Assembly: GCA_030141605.1 (NCBI GenBank)
Contig: JAQGDQ010000063.1
Coordinates: forward strand, 432,001-496,000
Length of the DNA stretch: 64,000 nt
Direction: 5' to 3'
Source of the DNA: Tubiluchus corallicola
Lineage: Eukaryota; Priapulida; Priapulimorpha; Priapulimorphida; Tubiluchidae
The notes under the pieces were generated by a model, which was not told the DNA's origin, searched no databases, and saw only the letters and a list, made by a program, of their open reading frames with translations. Of this stretch, positions 25,335-40,008 are shown one piece after another. Positions within the stretch are counted from its first letter, which is position 1, and the number at the start of each line of letters is the position of its first letter. The position numbers and the translations under genes were made by a program.

Positions 25335-27807
25335 GGTTCTTCACCTAACATCCATGCAGCTACTCGGTTTAAATGCTACAGCGGTCAGTCAATTATTACT
25401 TCCGCTTAGGCAAGCACATTGAATGGGCTCAGAGCGTTCAAAAGCTACCACGGTACATTCTACAATCACGTCTGCAGAGACTGCTGATTTAAAAATGGAT
25501 TGTGTTTCATTTCTGTGTGCTGAAGTCACACAGAAATTATTTTTCACTTTCAGTGCAATTACTGCAATAATAAGCTACACTTAAAATCGCTAAAACTCAT
25601 AAAACGTACTTCACCTTCGCCGCCACCACATGGTTCAGATTTCAGACATGCATCATACTCTCATTACCCTGTTCGGCATTTCAAAATATACAAGGATTGA
25701 TTGATGACTTTTTTATCCAGTAGAGTTATATCCTAACATTAATTCAACCATTGATGCAAGCTAGCCAATGATTGTTACAAGTTCTGGGTGGCTGCGGCTG
25801 ATAAATTAAAAGGTAGCGATTCCGTGAAGGTTCTACAAGAATTGTTGTCAGTAAAAATAGAACCAAAAATAACCGTTTTCATAAGCGGTTAATGCTTGAG
25901 GATTAATATACGGCTCTGATATCTATCACTGCTAAGCAGTCCAGTAATCCTGGCAAATTCAAGAATAAACCGGAATTCGTGACATTCCACCTCACAAAAG
26001 CGAGCATTATAACCGTCAAAACGAAAGTGAAATCCAATATAGCCACAGGTTAAACAGCTTTACTAAAAGTAGAATGTCGTTGGATAAATATCAAGACACT
26101 GTAAAAGCAGTAAGAGAGAGAGAACAAAATTAGAACTGTTGGTATACAGTGAAGAACGTGTTTCGTCAGCCTAATATAACAGTGGATGATGTAAAGTATA
26201 AAAATGCAAAAAGCTTTTATATTTCTTGCACGCTTTTAACGCTGGGTTGTTGAAAGCAGTTCAAACAAAACGTTGAATTACCTTCTTTCTCTGCATACTG
26301 TTCTCTACTCTGTAATCAATATTAAATGGACGCTATGAAATTATACTCGAGTGAGCTACCAGTGATAAGGCTTGTATTCCCTATTCTTGATGACCGTGTG
26401 CTGAATCTACAATACGCATCATCTTACAATCACAATGGAAATCCGTTTTGAATTTTGATGTCTGTCTCTTTGGTACCAAGTTACAAAATGCACGTTTTAA
26501 AAGCAAACTGACGTAACCACGGTAATAAGATTTTTGAAGTTTCTGTAGAACTCACCACTAACGTAAATGCAACACAACGTTTCGACGGCTTGCTGCGTGA
26601 CATCACTGTCTACACCTTACAACATCTGAATTCATTGAGAGTGTACATCCAAAAACCGGATTCTACAAAGCCTATTTAATCATCGCAATAGCAATCATCA
26701 CTAAACCATGATACTTGAGTGGAAACTCCCGCATTATATGAAGCTTAATGAAGCAGAGCAATAAAGTCTAGTGAACACGAATAGAGAATGAACAGAGTTT
26801 CGCGAAATTTATTCCAGTCACGCAAAGTCACAAAGAAAAGTAAAAAACAAGTAATTTCATTTCATTTTCTTATTTCGGAATACCACTAGCAGAAAAGTTG
26901 ATACAATTAAAAATAAAAATCTAAAGCACACTAAAAGCGCGAACTGTCCGGGGAATCATTATAAAGCTGATAATTCACACGTCTGTTTCTTAGCACCCGC
27001 CCGCGTAACTACGTATTTCTGCATAATTTTAAAATTATTTTGTACAAAATCACTTTTAATATAAAAACGTAATGAATAGTATATAGTAACCCGCACAAAT
27101 TCTGAACTAAAATGATATGATATAATAACTAAAATAACACTTTTGTTTTGGTTCCTTGTTTATACATGTCTGAATATTTAAAATAGCTATGAGGATGTAG
27201 AATTGTGTAACAGAGCTTTTAGAAGCTAACAATCTCAAAACAAACTAGTTCCCTTCAAGAAGTATTACTAACGTGAAGATAACTATTTTTACTGAAGGTA
27301 GCAAACAACATCATAGTGAGTTACGAACGATCTTGCGCTAATACTAAATGTCATATCATGAAAACAAATTACAGGAACATGGAATTTCGTGTACAAGTTA
27401 GTTATGATTAGCCATGATTATTACGCGCACATGCTGCCACCCCTTGCCGTAGAATCGGAATCTTTTTACTTTCAAATTCGTTCTCAGCGAATATGATATT
27501 GTCTTTTTACAAAGACCTGAGCAATTACGTCTAAAATGATTTTTCAACGATTGGAAGCTACTTACTCTAAACACTCAATTGGCATTTCTAATTTTACGTC
27601 GCTTTGTAAAAATCAGAAAACTTAGGCCGTGCATGTTTGATAAATATGACATACTTGCGATTTTTGTTGGGCGACAAAAATTGGAAAGTGCCTGCAGTTT
27701 TACGCTTTCATTAATAGAAGAAAAATTAAAAACACGGAACAGTGGGCAAAAATTAGTAAAAGAAAGGCAATGTTTGAACTATAGTGTACGTAGCGAAATG
27801 TACTTAC
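25335..27807. other. Gene A intron 1, part: possible upstream region of form b
   Basis: If the form-b exon is real, its 5' UTR and promoter lie directly right of 25334. I see no TATA box at a defined distance. The rest is A+T-rich and unremarkable. Confidence 0.3.
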
Positions 27808-27908
27808 CGTGTAAGTGAAGAAATATCACCCCACGATAAAGAGCAGCAAGCACAATGGAGCCCTAGACGATCTATTCCAGCTAAAGCAAACGGTACTGCA
27901 TTAGTCAT
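27808..27908 (-). CDS. Gene A, weak candidate alternative first exon (form d)
   Basis: ATG at 27908-27906, 33 open codons plus two bases, consensus donor GTAAGT. The peptide begins MTNAVPFALAGIDRLGLHCA. End phase again matches common exon 2. The Cys/Leu-rich composition does not resemble the other forms, and no upstream in-frame stop was found close by. One in three random donors would fit the phase, so confidence is low. Confidence 0.25.
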
Positions 27909-30900
27909 CTCAAAATTTGGCTCCTCTCGCAGTTTCTTCGCGAATTTACAATAAAAACTGCAAACTAAAACTACAAAAACTTCAAAAAACCAGAGATCTT
28001 CAAATAATCGACTTCCCTTTTCGATATTTGTTTGATATGTCTTTTTTTTATCGTTCTGCGGACGTGTATATAATTTATTTATTTAAGAATTTAGTACTTA
28101 GTATTTAATTCAGTCTGAGTTTCAAGAATTAAATTTCCACTATCCAGTCTCTGCACTTGAGAAGTAGCAGAAGTAGCAAGAACGAAAACTGTAGACCGTC
28201 TTCGATGAACTGACAAACTAAAATGCTCTGATTAAGTTTTTAGCAACCAACTTGATAATTTACGAGTTTGATCAAAGGTGTAGACACACACGCCCAGAGT
28301 AATGAATTATGCAACAAATCTCAAATTTCAAATTCTTATTTCTAACATGTAATAATCAGCTAAAGGCTAATTCGCCATATGATCTATTAGCTACATCTAG
28401 TAAATGCGCTTTTCATTGCATTAATTAAGTAAATGTTAAACTGATGAATTGCTTAGCAAGAAAATATACTTAATTGTGATTAATGAGAATTAAATTTCGT
28501 CTCTGGTGAAAACCTAAAAATGGCTAACAAGGTTTAACAAAACAGGTTAACGTAATTGAATTTGAACAAGAAGGCAATGTGAACACCTGGGACTCAAGTG
28601 CCACAATTGGTGCTAAAACGTTTTATGTTTTTATGCTCAGTATCGAATGAACAGCCGCGCTCGAACGCCCCTACACAGAGTTTTGCAAAAAATCAAGCTC
28701 TTATTTAATACACATATACCTCACTTATCGTTATTTCAATGTAAAATAAATGCTACTTTATTTAACTTTAGAGGTATTTATAAATAAAGTAAAAAATTTC
28801 ACAAAATGCACGGTATTTAAAATTGCCAAACATACATAAATATCAATTAGGTAATAGAAACGTTTGGAATTACGCTCAGGCAATGAAAATCGGATTATGA
28901 AGATTTCAACAATGGGCTTGAAATTTGAATAAAATTTGGGCAGTGTTTAACCCATCTGAAAAGGAAGAATCATTAACAGTTCAATAAGCAGCAATAAACA
29001 AAAACTTTAATTTCAATTCTACATTTGTACAAAAATTACTCAGAAAAATTCTGAATGTGGTACTGTAGGCACGCAAACTTGCTACAGCACAATTATTCCT
29101 AAAACGACGAAATAATTTTTCATATACTAGAGGGCAGCACGCGACTAGATTACTACAGAACCGAGGATACTGACATTACAAAACAGAGCAGCAGCAGCAG
29201 CAAGCCAGTAAGTATCGCCTTTTGTACTGGAACTGAAAACTGAGCTCAGTAAGGCTCACGCTCAATGGTTCCGAGGCACACATTACCATTACTTTTTGGA
29301 GATGCTAATACTGCACATGCATAAACATGCGGAGCCCCTAAGGTAACATCCTATGTCCACTTGAACTTTTTGCACGAATGCTCCCTATACGTTGCGTGTG
29401 AAAAAACTAATAATAATACACGATTTCGCGAACTTTTATTTCCCATCAACATATTTTATTCTGGATTCTGAACCTTCAGTCAGCCATTCTTCACAGAAGT
29501 CCATTATTAAACCATGCTTAAAGCTCTGAGTTATTATGAAGTTCAAAATTTGATTTTCAGTAATCGTAGATATGCTGTTGAAGACAGTATTTTTTAACAC
29601 ACAGTGATGATGTTCACGCTACGTAAGATAGCTGTAACCAAAAACTTGAAAAGAATACGTTTACAAAAAAATGTAATTTATTACGCTGCTTTAGCAGCTC
29701 TAAGCATAGCAATGAGTCAGACTCACCTCGAAGTCCCAGCATGGAAAAATTATGATTTATGAAATCATAATCTTATTTCACGAGTGATAAAATTATGACT
29801 ATATTAATATTTTATTTTACCGTTTTTATTATTATACAAAAATACCGCTGTACAATCGTACCAAGACTGCTTAGACCACAATATAAAAATAAAGCAATTT
29901 ATTGTAACGTTAAAACAGCTAATTCTAAAAGTAACAAATGGGGTGTCATGGAAAATCAATGTGCACTATGAATTTGCGCTATGTAGTTATGATGTCTATA
30001 AAACTAAACTGCTTCAGATAGGATCTCTGAACAACTATTTACAACGCCGCCGACACGTTGTTGATTACTGTTATGAGCTCTACGGCTTTAGCATGACGCA
30101 AACACTGAAATAAATAATAATTAATTTACAGAAAATAGTAAGCAATTTCTTTTTTCTTTTTTATGTGTTTGTTTTTTTACCTGTCTGTTTACCTCTATTG
30201 TGAGTGAGTGATCGACGAGCGGTAGACTTACACCTATGTCTAGAAACTCAAGATCAAAATTGCTTAAAATACTCGGACCAAATGTAACCGGCTGTGGCGG
30301 CTTAGAAATTACTACAAATTAACCTAATCTAACATTAAATAATAATGTGCAAAGCACAATGCCGTCTCAAAGCATTATGTACTTAAAGGATATTGTCTAA
30401 TGAAAAACCACGGCGATCTTTCCCAACACTGCTGTAGGGTCATAGTGAGATGCGACCAAGAATGAGTAATTTCGTTGATCAATACTTGCAAGTGTACCCC
30501 AGCCGAATGTGTCAACACAATGATTTAATCAAGAGACGCCAGCGAGCTATATGGCTTCTTCTCAAGCACCCGTGTGAAATTTGACACTACTATGAGTGTG
30601 ACTCACCTTGCTTTATGGTAATAACATAATTAATTCACTAAAGAATTCAAATGTTCTATTCGAATGGTACAAGTATTATACGAGGCATGATAAATTCGAA
30701 ATGGGGCATCGAAAATACAACTCCGTTAATTGATGTGGAATTCGCTCTACTCTAGTGCATTCCTGGGAGGTTTCATAACGATTCGTTGTGGACCGACGGA
30801 TCCCAAGGCTTTTTTTTCAAAAGATCGTCCGCCCAAGAACAACAACATCAGACGAGTACAGGTTTGGGTCGAGCCCTCGGCCAAAAAGTCTTGTATTGGC

Positions 30901-31662
30901 GCTTGACACGTTGTTTCCATCGGATATTTGCCATCAACATGCCAAAATAGTCTAAATACAGTTGTGCGCTTTCACTTACGGAAAAATTCCAAACATAAGG
31001 CTGCACAGTAAATGTACCATTTGCCCAGCAATAAACTGTCCTTGTATTATTAAGATGTAAGCAATCCTAGCTCCCAGCAAAGCAATTATAGTGAAACTTC
31101 CAGTAGCTCGCTAACACTGAGCTGGCATTCTGTGAGACAATGCGGCTTCATACTCTTAGCTAAAGCGTACGTAACCTCTCAAAATGGTTTCTTTCGTTTA
31201 ATTTTTCTTGAATACAGCAGCACATTTATTAAAATGATCTGAAGTTAGTACGTAATGCTAATAGAGTTTTTTGTTATTTCATAACAGCGTCCAAGACACG
31301 GGCATATTTGTATAAAGCAAAACAGCTGCATATGGTCCGCTGATACAGATTGATTTCTGTTTATTGCTGGCAAAAACCAATACATAAACATCATGCTCGT
31401 GCCAGTCGTGTGGTTAGCGGTTCATATCACAGTGAGACTGTAACTGCACGCAGAAACCATGTGCCTTCGGCTTAATTGAAATACACTACTAAGTACTGTT
31501 AATTCATAATTCCACTTTAGTCTATTTTACACTAAAATAATGCTTTATTGATTAAAGCTGTACGTTGATAATAAATAAGCTGTGAAAAGGAAGCTATGCC
31601 TCAGCCACTAAATGCACATATGCCATATACCCTACTTCAATGAAACAAACAGTTAGGGTTAC
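27909..31662. other. Gene A intron 1, part: no gene seen
   Basis: A+T-rich sequence. Minor items: a (CAG)5 stretch near 29192 and a small palindrome ATTATGATTT/AAATCATAAT near 29747. GTGAGT sites near 29720 and 30600 (minus strand) follow sequence that is in the wrong phase or closed by stops. Confidence 0.4.
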
Positions 31663-31745
31663 TATGGTAGAGTTTTCTTAGCGGTCACCCATCTATTAAG
31701 TGACCAGGCTTGGTGTTACTCAACTTTTGGCGCTGAGCACAGAAT
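31663..31745 (-). repeat. 5S rRNA-derived sequence (pseudogene or SINE3-type head)
   Basis: Read on the minus strand, the segment contains GATGGGTGACCGC (31693-31681), an exact match to the conserved 3' part of animal 5S rRNA. It is preceded at the right spacing by AAAGTTGAGTAAC, which corresponds to GAAGTTAAGCAAC of the internal promoter region. Many substitutions in between rule out a functional 5S gene. Sources could be a 5S pseudogene or a 5S-derived SINE (SINE3); a single fragment cannot decide. Confidence 0.75.
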
Positions 31746-33443
<1,698 letters not shown>

Positions 33444-33661
33444 GGTCCTCCTCTCCCTCCCTCTCGTTCGATCGTTTGCCCTTTAAATTTCCATCTAACG
33501 TCATCTACTCAAAGAATGCTAACTATAAAAAAATCGGTTATATCTGGGACCAAAATACATTTTTCGAGAAACTAATGTCCAGCGCATAACAACCAAGACA
33601 ATATAAAAAATCCGATTGAAATGATGGTACTAAGTAAGCTGTTAACAGATTATATAGGTTT

Positions 33662-33664
<3 letters not shown>

Positions 33665-33708
<44 letters not shown>
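33665..33708. repeat. (TA)n microsatellite
   Basis: About 22 TA dinucleotides; a possible cruciform-prone tract. Confidence 0.95.
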
Positions 33709-33709
<1 letters not shown>

Positions 33710-34078
33710 TACTATATATTTAAAATGCTGCTCTTGAGCATTGATTACAATTCTAATTTTGCAGATTTGATTAATTATTCAAAAAAATGTTTTTGTAAAA
33801 CGTTGACAAATAAAATGTAGAATTGGTGTATATATTAATAATTGTGTAATTGTTAACTTATTTATGTCCAACACTTTTAAGTGTTCTTATCAAATAAACA
33901 TTTTCTTTACATTTGAAAAAGGTATTAACGTCCATACAAATAGTTGCAGATTAATTAAATATAATAAAAATTGATGCTACCGATAGCACCATGACCATAA
34001 AATATAAAATTTTAATTTGGTTTATCTTTTTGTGATTTGCACTTAAATGAGTTAGTTACCGATTTATTCAAAGTACCG

Positions 34079-35080
34079 CATCTACATTTGACTTACGTAA
34101 GTCACATTTGAGTTACCAAAACACATTCGAAATTCCTACGTCTACATTTAACTAACGTAAGTCACATTTGAGTTACCAAAACACATTCGAAATTCCTACG
34201 TCTACATTTGACTTACGTAAGTCACATTTGAGTTAGCAAAACACATTCGAAATTCCTACGTCTACATTTGACTAACGTAAGTCACATTTGAGTTACCAAA
34301 ACACATTCGAAATTCCTACGTCTACATTTGACTAACGTAAGTCACATTTGAGTTACCAAAACACATTCGAAATTCCTACGTCTACATTTGACTTACGTAA
34401 GTCACATTTGAGTTACCAAAACACATTCGAAATTCCTACGTCTACATTTGACTAACGTAAGTCACATTTGAGTTACCAAAACACATTCGAAATTCCTACG
34501 TCTACATTTGACTAACGTAAGTCACATTTGAGTTACCAAAACACATTCGATTCCTACGTCACATTTGACTAACGTAAGTCACATTTGAGTTACCAAACAT
34601 TCAAATTCACGTCTACATTGACTTACGTAAGTCACATTTGAGTTACCAAAACACATTCGAAATTCCTACGTCTACATTTGACTAACGTAAGTCACATTTG
34701 AGTTACCAAAACACATTCGAAATTCCTACGTCTACATTTGACTAACGTAAGTCACATTTGAGTTACCAAAACACATTCGAAATTCCTACGTCTACATTTG
34801 ACTAACATAAGTCACATTTGAGTTACCAAAACACATTCGAAATTCCTACGTCTACATTTGACTTACGTAAGTCACATTTGAGTTACCAAAACACATTCGA
34901 AATTCCTACGTCTACATTTGACTTACGTAAGTCACATTTGAGTTACCAAAACACATTCGAAATTCCTACGTCTACATTTGACTAACGTAAGTCACATTTG
35001 AGTTACCAAAACACATTCGAAATTCCTATGTCTACATTTGACTTACCTAAGTCACATTTGAACTTTCCTGTGTCTACTTT
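34079..35080. repeat. 60-bp minisatellite, about 16 copies
   Basis: The unit is exactly 60 bp: TCTACATTTGACTAACGTAA, then GTCACATTTGAGTTACCAAA, then ACACATTCGAAATTCCTACG. Most copies are identical apart from an A/T switch at one position (GACTTACGTAA versus GACTAACGTAA). One stretch (34551-34620) is eroded by small deletions. Each unit holds two related half-motifs, ACATTTGACT and ACATTTGAGT, pointing to an older, shorter repeat. Confidence 0.97.
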
Positions 35081-36936
35081 TGACGTGTAAAACCTATAGA
35101 TACACGTTATCATAGATTCCAGATTTTGAAAATTCATTACCTATTGTTTGCTTCACAATTACGAAATAGCAAAGCTTTGTGTTACATATGAATAAGGGGG
35201 AAAACAACAGCACGGCGAAATGAACGGCTCAAAAATGTTATTCACAAATGAGCAACGCAAAAAATTCATCTTTGTGTTATTCCACTTAACTGCGTATAAT
35301 TCTTTATTGTAGTATATATCAAATATAAATGTAATAACAATGCATCCAACCAAGCAAATCTAAAGGAAAAGAATACAGACTACTAATATAATAGCGCTAA
35401 AAGTGATACGACCACTCATAAATTTTCAGACGTAACGACAATTTAGAGGAATATACTAAAACGAATTCCATTTCGAATCCCATTTGGAGGCAGCCATCAT
35501 CACAGACAGGTTGGCCTAGCCCATGAAAGAGAGAACAAATATACTAAAACAAAAACAAATTTTGCATCTATTGACCCGGTCAGATTTTTGATCTACCATC
35601 TCCAGTTCAGTGAGTCGCCTGAATAACAGTTCGTGTCCAACTTGTTATTCTAACTCACTGAATAAATGAACATACTTGTTCGTAAACGCAGTTATCATTG
35701 CCATAATCATCAATTGCGCCATATACGATTAGTCATCTTTAGCAATGAATTGGATTTATGGCACTTTATAAAACTAGAGGGAATATTATTTTAGAACAAA
35801 AAGTGCACAGTGTACAAAAACTTCGCACTGGTTAATTATGCAGACTGCAATATATTATTACTTTAAAGCGGCTAGTATATGATGGACAAGCATTCCTTAG
35901 TGTGAACAAGTGGAGATGTAGTCTACTTGTGAACTAATCTTAATATCTGAACTAATCAAACAGTAGTGTAATGTCTTATATCAGCATAGTATATTATAGT
36001 ATTATTACTATAATATATAATACATGTGAGTATAATACATTTATTGTAAAAAGTGTGATTCTATTGGGCATGAGAGATATTTCCAGCACGTTTATTTTTC
36101 CATGTTCTCTCCAGTATAGTTAAACTAACAGATATTATGCTTGAGTTGTAAGAGCAACATGTTTACAGTAAACATTTCAACGTTAAAACAAACAGTCCTT
36201 AGATGAGCCATCTAAATACCGAGCATTGGATCATCGTGTTGCAAAACTGTATTTCACACAATGGTAGAGTTCACTAAACAAACACACTTTCTTCTAAATT
36301 AAACAAGGACTTGAGCAACCATACTGAAGTTCATTCAAACCACTTCCCCATTCAAGTACAATGGTCACCAGTGGTCAACAGCTGCAGAGCAAGATGCAAT
36401 ACTGGTACAAGCTCCTGAAGTGAGTTGCACTCTTAAGTTAGGTTCAGACTATTTAGAAAAATGCTTTTGCCTTTTTAAGTTTTTAACGTGATCAAGTTCA
36501 AGACAGTATAATAGTACTACACAATGGCAATTATAGCAATGTAAAAGCATCCGCGGTCCACAAACAATGAACAATCTAGTCCAATTTCAACTTTTAAATG
36601 TCAGAAGAGGCATCAATAGCAAACATCACTGCGAGACAGTTATTTGGACAGCCTTCTGAAAGTTTAGAATGGATAAGTTATGACTTCGGTGAATTAAATT
36701 CAATTTTGTAAACAGAATGATCTGGGATTAACTTTTCTTAATTTCGATGTTTTTGAAGAAGAATTTTTAAAACATAGTCATTAGGACAGATCATTTCTTC
36801 AAGAGTTTCACCACACTAGTAGGTATAGTAATATCTGTTTGCATCACGGTCATTGAACCGTCGAAGTCTGGCAGCGAGTAATTTTATTCGTTCACCCGCT
36901 GCTGTAGTATCAAACCCTAACGTTATTGCCTGACTA
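35081..36936. other. Gene A intron 1, part: no gene seen
   Basis: A+T-rich sequence without clear repeats. A 64-codon minus-strand ORF (35159-35353) has no supporting splice sites. Confidence 0.4.
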
Positions 36937-37137
36937 AAGTGGCGTTTATGTAACATGCGGATGCGGATGTGAATGCTTTTTCCACCTGTGGAACAGCCTG
37001 CAAAAAAAATCAATAGGAATAGCTGCAGAAAAAGAATAACGCATGCGTAGGCTGCATAAACGGGTGCATTGAAAACAATATGAACCTATTTTGTCTATTC
37101 CGTACCCTCCAAAACGCATGCTACATAAACGCCACTT
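36937..37137. mobile_element. Inverted-repeat element of about 200 bp (MITE-like)
   Basis: AAGTGGCGTTTATGTAACAT plus GCG (36937-36959) is the inverse of 37115-37137 with one mismatch in 23 bp. The arms flank about 155 bp that contain a further variant of the same motif. A 65-codon minus-strand ORF overlapping the left arm partly reads through the repeat and is unlikely to be a gene. No target duplication is clear. Confidence 0.5.
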
Positions 37138-37504
37138 AATGTGTTAAGATCCAAATTTTCAAAGAATGCTAAAAATGTTAAGGTTTACGCAAGGCATAGG
37201 AACGGTAAACAAACAAATTACGTGCAAGTTGAGCAAGATTCTAAAAATTTAGTCATTCTAATCTTCATAATTTGAGATCGTTGTTTTGTTACACAGTAAT
37301 TGTAAACAGTAAACCGATTCAGTACTGAAGGAATTCTGATTCGCACAACTAAACATGCTAATTTACACGATAACCAAGACAGACTGTCAAATGACTGTGA
37401 ACGCCTTATTGCAGGAAATGTAAATTTATACGCCTTAATTGATCAAAAGGCACAGTGCTGCAAGGTGTACCTTGGTCAGAGTATCTCATATCATTACGAT
37501 GAAT

Positions 37505-38480
37505 GTAGGTAGAAATGGCACAGGTAAAAATGGCACAGGAAAAATGGCAGAGGCAAAAATGCACAGGTAAAAATGGGACAGGAAAAAATAGCAGCACAAA
37601 TGGAAAAGTAAGTAAAAATGGCACACAAAAAATTTTACACTTGGTAAAATATGTGTTTATGGTTAGGGTTCCAGTGAGGGGTAATTATTTTAGCTATTTT
37701 TACCTCTGCCAAGGAAGTAATACTACAACACTGTTTGTTTGCTTGCATGTTTGTTTGGTTGTTTTTTTTGCCTGTTAAATCTATAACCCTATTACGCAAA
37801 AACAGATTCCCAAGAAACTTTGTGAAGAAAGGCGGGCTTAGGGGTGCCAAAATGGGAATTTTTTCGCCGGTTCGTTTTTCGCAAAACGTGGCGGAACACC
37901 ACACAAAGAAAACATTCGCGAAGCATTTCGTGACGGTCTCAGAGGAAGTGTTTAGCACTTCTTTTTGTTATTTCTACCTAGCTTTTGCTTATTAATGTGT
38001 ATAGCCTAATAATGTGATTTGGTAACTATATATATATTTGTTAGTTTATTACAATCGCCAAAATTGACGGTAAAACGGTAGATAAACACTAAGTAGAACA
38101 TTCGTGCATTATTGATTATAAATCTATTTAATGAACAAATATTTTGTGAGTCTTTTGCTAGTCTATACTCTATATTACCAATGCAGGTACATTTTTGTAT
38201 GTTTGCTTGTTTATTTTATCTTTGTGTTTTTTTTTAATCAAAGTTTGGGATTGTTTGGCTTTTCTAGAGATGTGCTTCCTATAGAGCGCATTCTAGTTTT
38301 ATTACAGAAATCAACTGCATCAAAATAACATATGTGCCATTTTTCCTACTTTTCCATTTGTGCTATTTTTCCTGTGCCATTTTACCTGTGCCATTTTTCC
38401 TCTGTCATTTTTCCCTATGCCAGTTTTTCCTGTGCGATTTTTACCGTGCCATTTTTTCCTGTGCCATTTTTTACCGGGCA
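37505..38480. mobile_element. Element of about 970 bp with long inverted arms made of short tandem repeats
   Basis: The left arm (about 37512-37632) is a tandem of AAAAATGGCACAGG-like units. The right arm (about 38330-38478) is the same in inverse orientation (CCTGTGCCATTTTT). Outside the tandem part the arms also share a unique stretch, CACAAATGGAAAAGTA, which shows they are true inverted repeats and not two independent microsatellites. The roughly 700-bp interior has small ORFs on both strands but no transposase motif. Non-autonomous DNA transposon or foldback element is inferred; termini are approximate. Confidence 0.6.
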
Positions 38481-39820
38481 CCCATTAATGGACAGGTTCT
38501 TACATCACAGCTGCCGAGTGTTTCTCTTGTAAACCAACTAAGGATGGCCTGTTGTTTTCTTATGATTCTTCTGTATGCTACCTTTTGATTTTTAATCCAG
38601 CCAAGAAACACTTATCACGCGAGGATTCGATAATAATTTTAGATAATGGATTACAGCTAACGCAAAGTATTTAATATACCAAATATACACATATATACAT
38701 ATAAATACACATGTAAATGCATACGTATACACCCATATGATACTTACATTCTGCAAGTGCTAAACTCGGTTAATGAAATTTTAATTACCTAACAAAACTC
38801 GATGCCTAACAATATAAATCAACGAACAGGTTCTCTTTGATCCGCGACGCTCGCGGATAAAAACGATTTAAAAAAATTCCCTCAAGCTAACATGTTGGCA
38901 TTTTCTGATTGGTCTGCAGCTATGTGTTTCCCTGCACGTGTTTTTGCAAAAAGAAGTCAAGCATGAAGCCGGGAAAGCACAAGCACCTCTGAAACTATGA
39001 AGAGTCCTGTGCATCAGTTTTTCAGAGGTTGGTTACAAAATTGTGTACAATGGCTGAGTATTTTTAGATAGGCCTTATCAGCAAAATGTTTTACGCTGCC
39101 CTGCAGCCTTGCTTAAGCCTCGTTTCCACTGCATCCGCACAGACACGTACATACACGGATTTTTTTCTGAGATAACACAGGTACCTCCTTAAAGGCTTTC
39201 TGGGCCTTGCTCACTTGAGCAAAAAGTTACATTAGTGGTGAATGGCTCAGAATCACAGATAAGTCTAATAAATCCACCATATGGGTCTTTTTACATATTT
39301 TTTATATCACTAGCATATCTGATCCTAATTCTATCTCAATGAGTAATAAGTTATCTGACTTGGAGCGGCCATTAAACCCATGCATCCGCAGGACTCAGTC
39401 GCCTTTTAAGGTTTGAGGTCTTTTTACAAGTTACCAAAAAATCGGAACGTCTATGTGTGGTATGTTAAAGGTAATTTAAGTCAAGATATGAAGTAATTAA
39501 CATGTTTTTAGTCTCGTCAGTATCTATAGAGAGAAGAAAAGATTAACGAAATTTATTATTTGTCTACCAAAGGCTGCAAACTACTATAGCATACGTCACT
39601 TTGTAAACGATAACAGGCCATGATCGGCAGCAGCTGTTCTAGGTGTTTGCCACAAGGTTGCCGATAGATCCGGCACTTATGATTATTATTTTACTGGCTT
39701 TCTTTCCTAAAATTCCGCGATTGTCAAACATGAAATCTTGATAAATATAACCTCAGTAACCACTGGCCGGTGCCTTAAACACGAACGGATTAATCGAAAC
39801 AAATAAGAAAATAAACTTAC
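38481..39820. other. Gene A intron 1, proximal part
   Basis: A+T-rich sequence directly downstream of the form-a donor. No repeat or exon recognised. Confidence 0.4.
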
Positions 39821-40008
39821 TGTGCCTCAGGCTCGGAAGCAGAACTGGCTGTACTGACACGATTACGTGCATCTGCTCTACCGATTTCAACCAATTTCTC
39901 ACTATCCAGAGATTCTGCAGATTCATCCATTAATCCTCCAACTTGTACAACAGAATCACGTCCTTGACTGTCTTCTTCTGAAGAGTCTGACGAAGAGGTA
40001 GCATCCAT
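39821..40008 (-). CDS. Gene A, first coding exon (form a)
   Basis: ATG at 40008-40006, then 62 codons and two bases up to a consensus donor GTAAGT (39820-39815). The peptide starts MDATSSSDSSEEDSQGRDSV and ends VSTASSASEPEA: acidic, Ser-rich, no signal peptide or membrane segment, so a cytosolic or nuclear N-terminus. It splices in phase to 5274-5203 (CA+G gives Gln), producing PEA-Q-PRKVEG. Upstream sequence is relatively rich in CpG for this window. I do not recognise the protein family. Codon quality, consensus donor and matching phase make this a good exon; it could have an unseen exon between it and 5274. Confidence 0.75.

Noticed and set aside
26270-26310. Candidate first exon with GTAATT donor (minus strand)
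   Set aside because: Five codons, phase 0, weak donor.
29700-29745. Candidate first exon with GTGAGT donor (minus strand)
   Set aside because: Only five codons and phase 1; does not join exon 2 in frame.
36816-37013. 65-codon minus-strand ORF after a good acceptor (TTTTGCAG)
   Set aside because: It reads through an arm of an inverted repeat, has no following GT donor in a useful place and stops soon after; a resemblance to retroelement coding sequence was too weak to claim.
37515-37995. Overlapping 86-107-codon ORFs on both strands
   Set aside because: They lie in the inverted-arm element and its interior and show no domain motif; chance ORFs.
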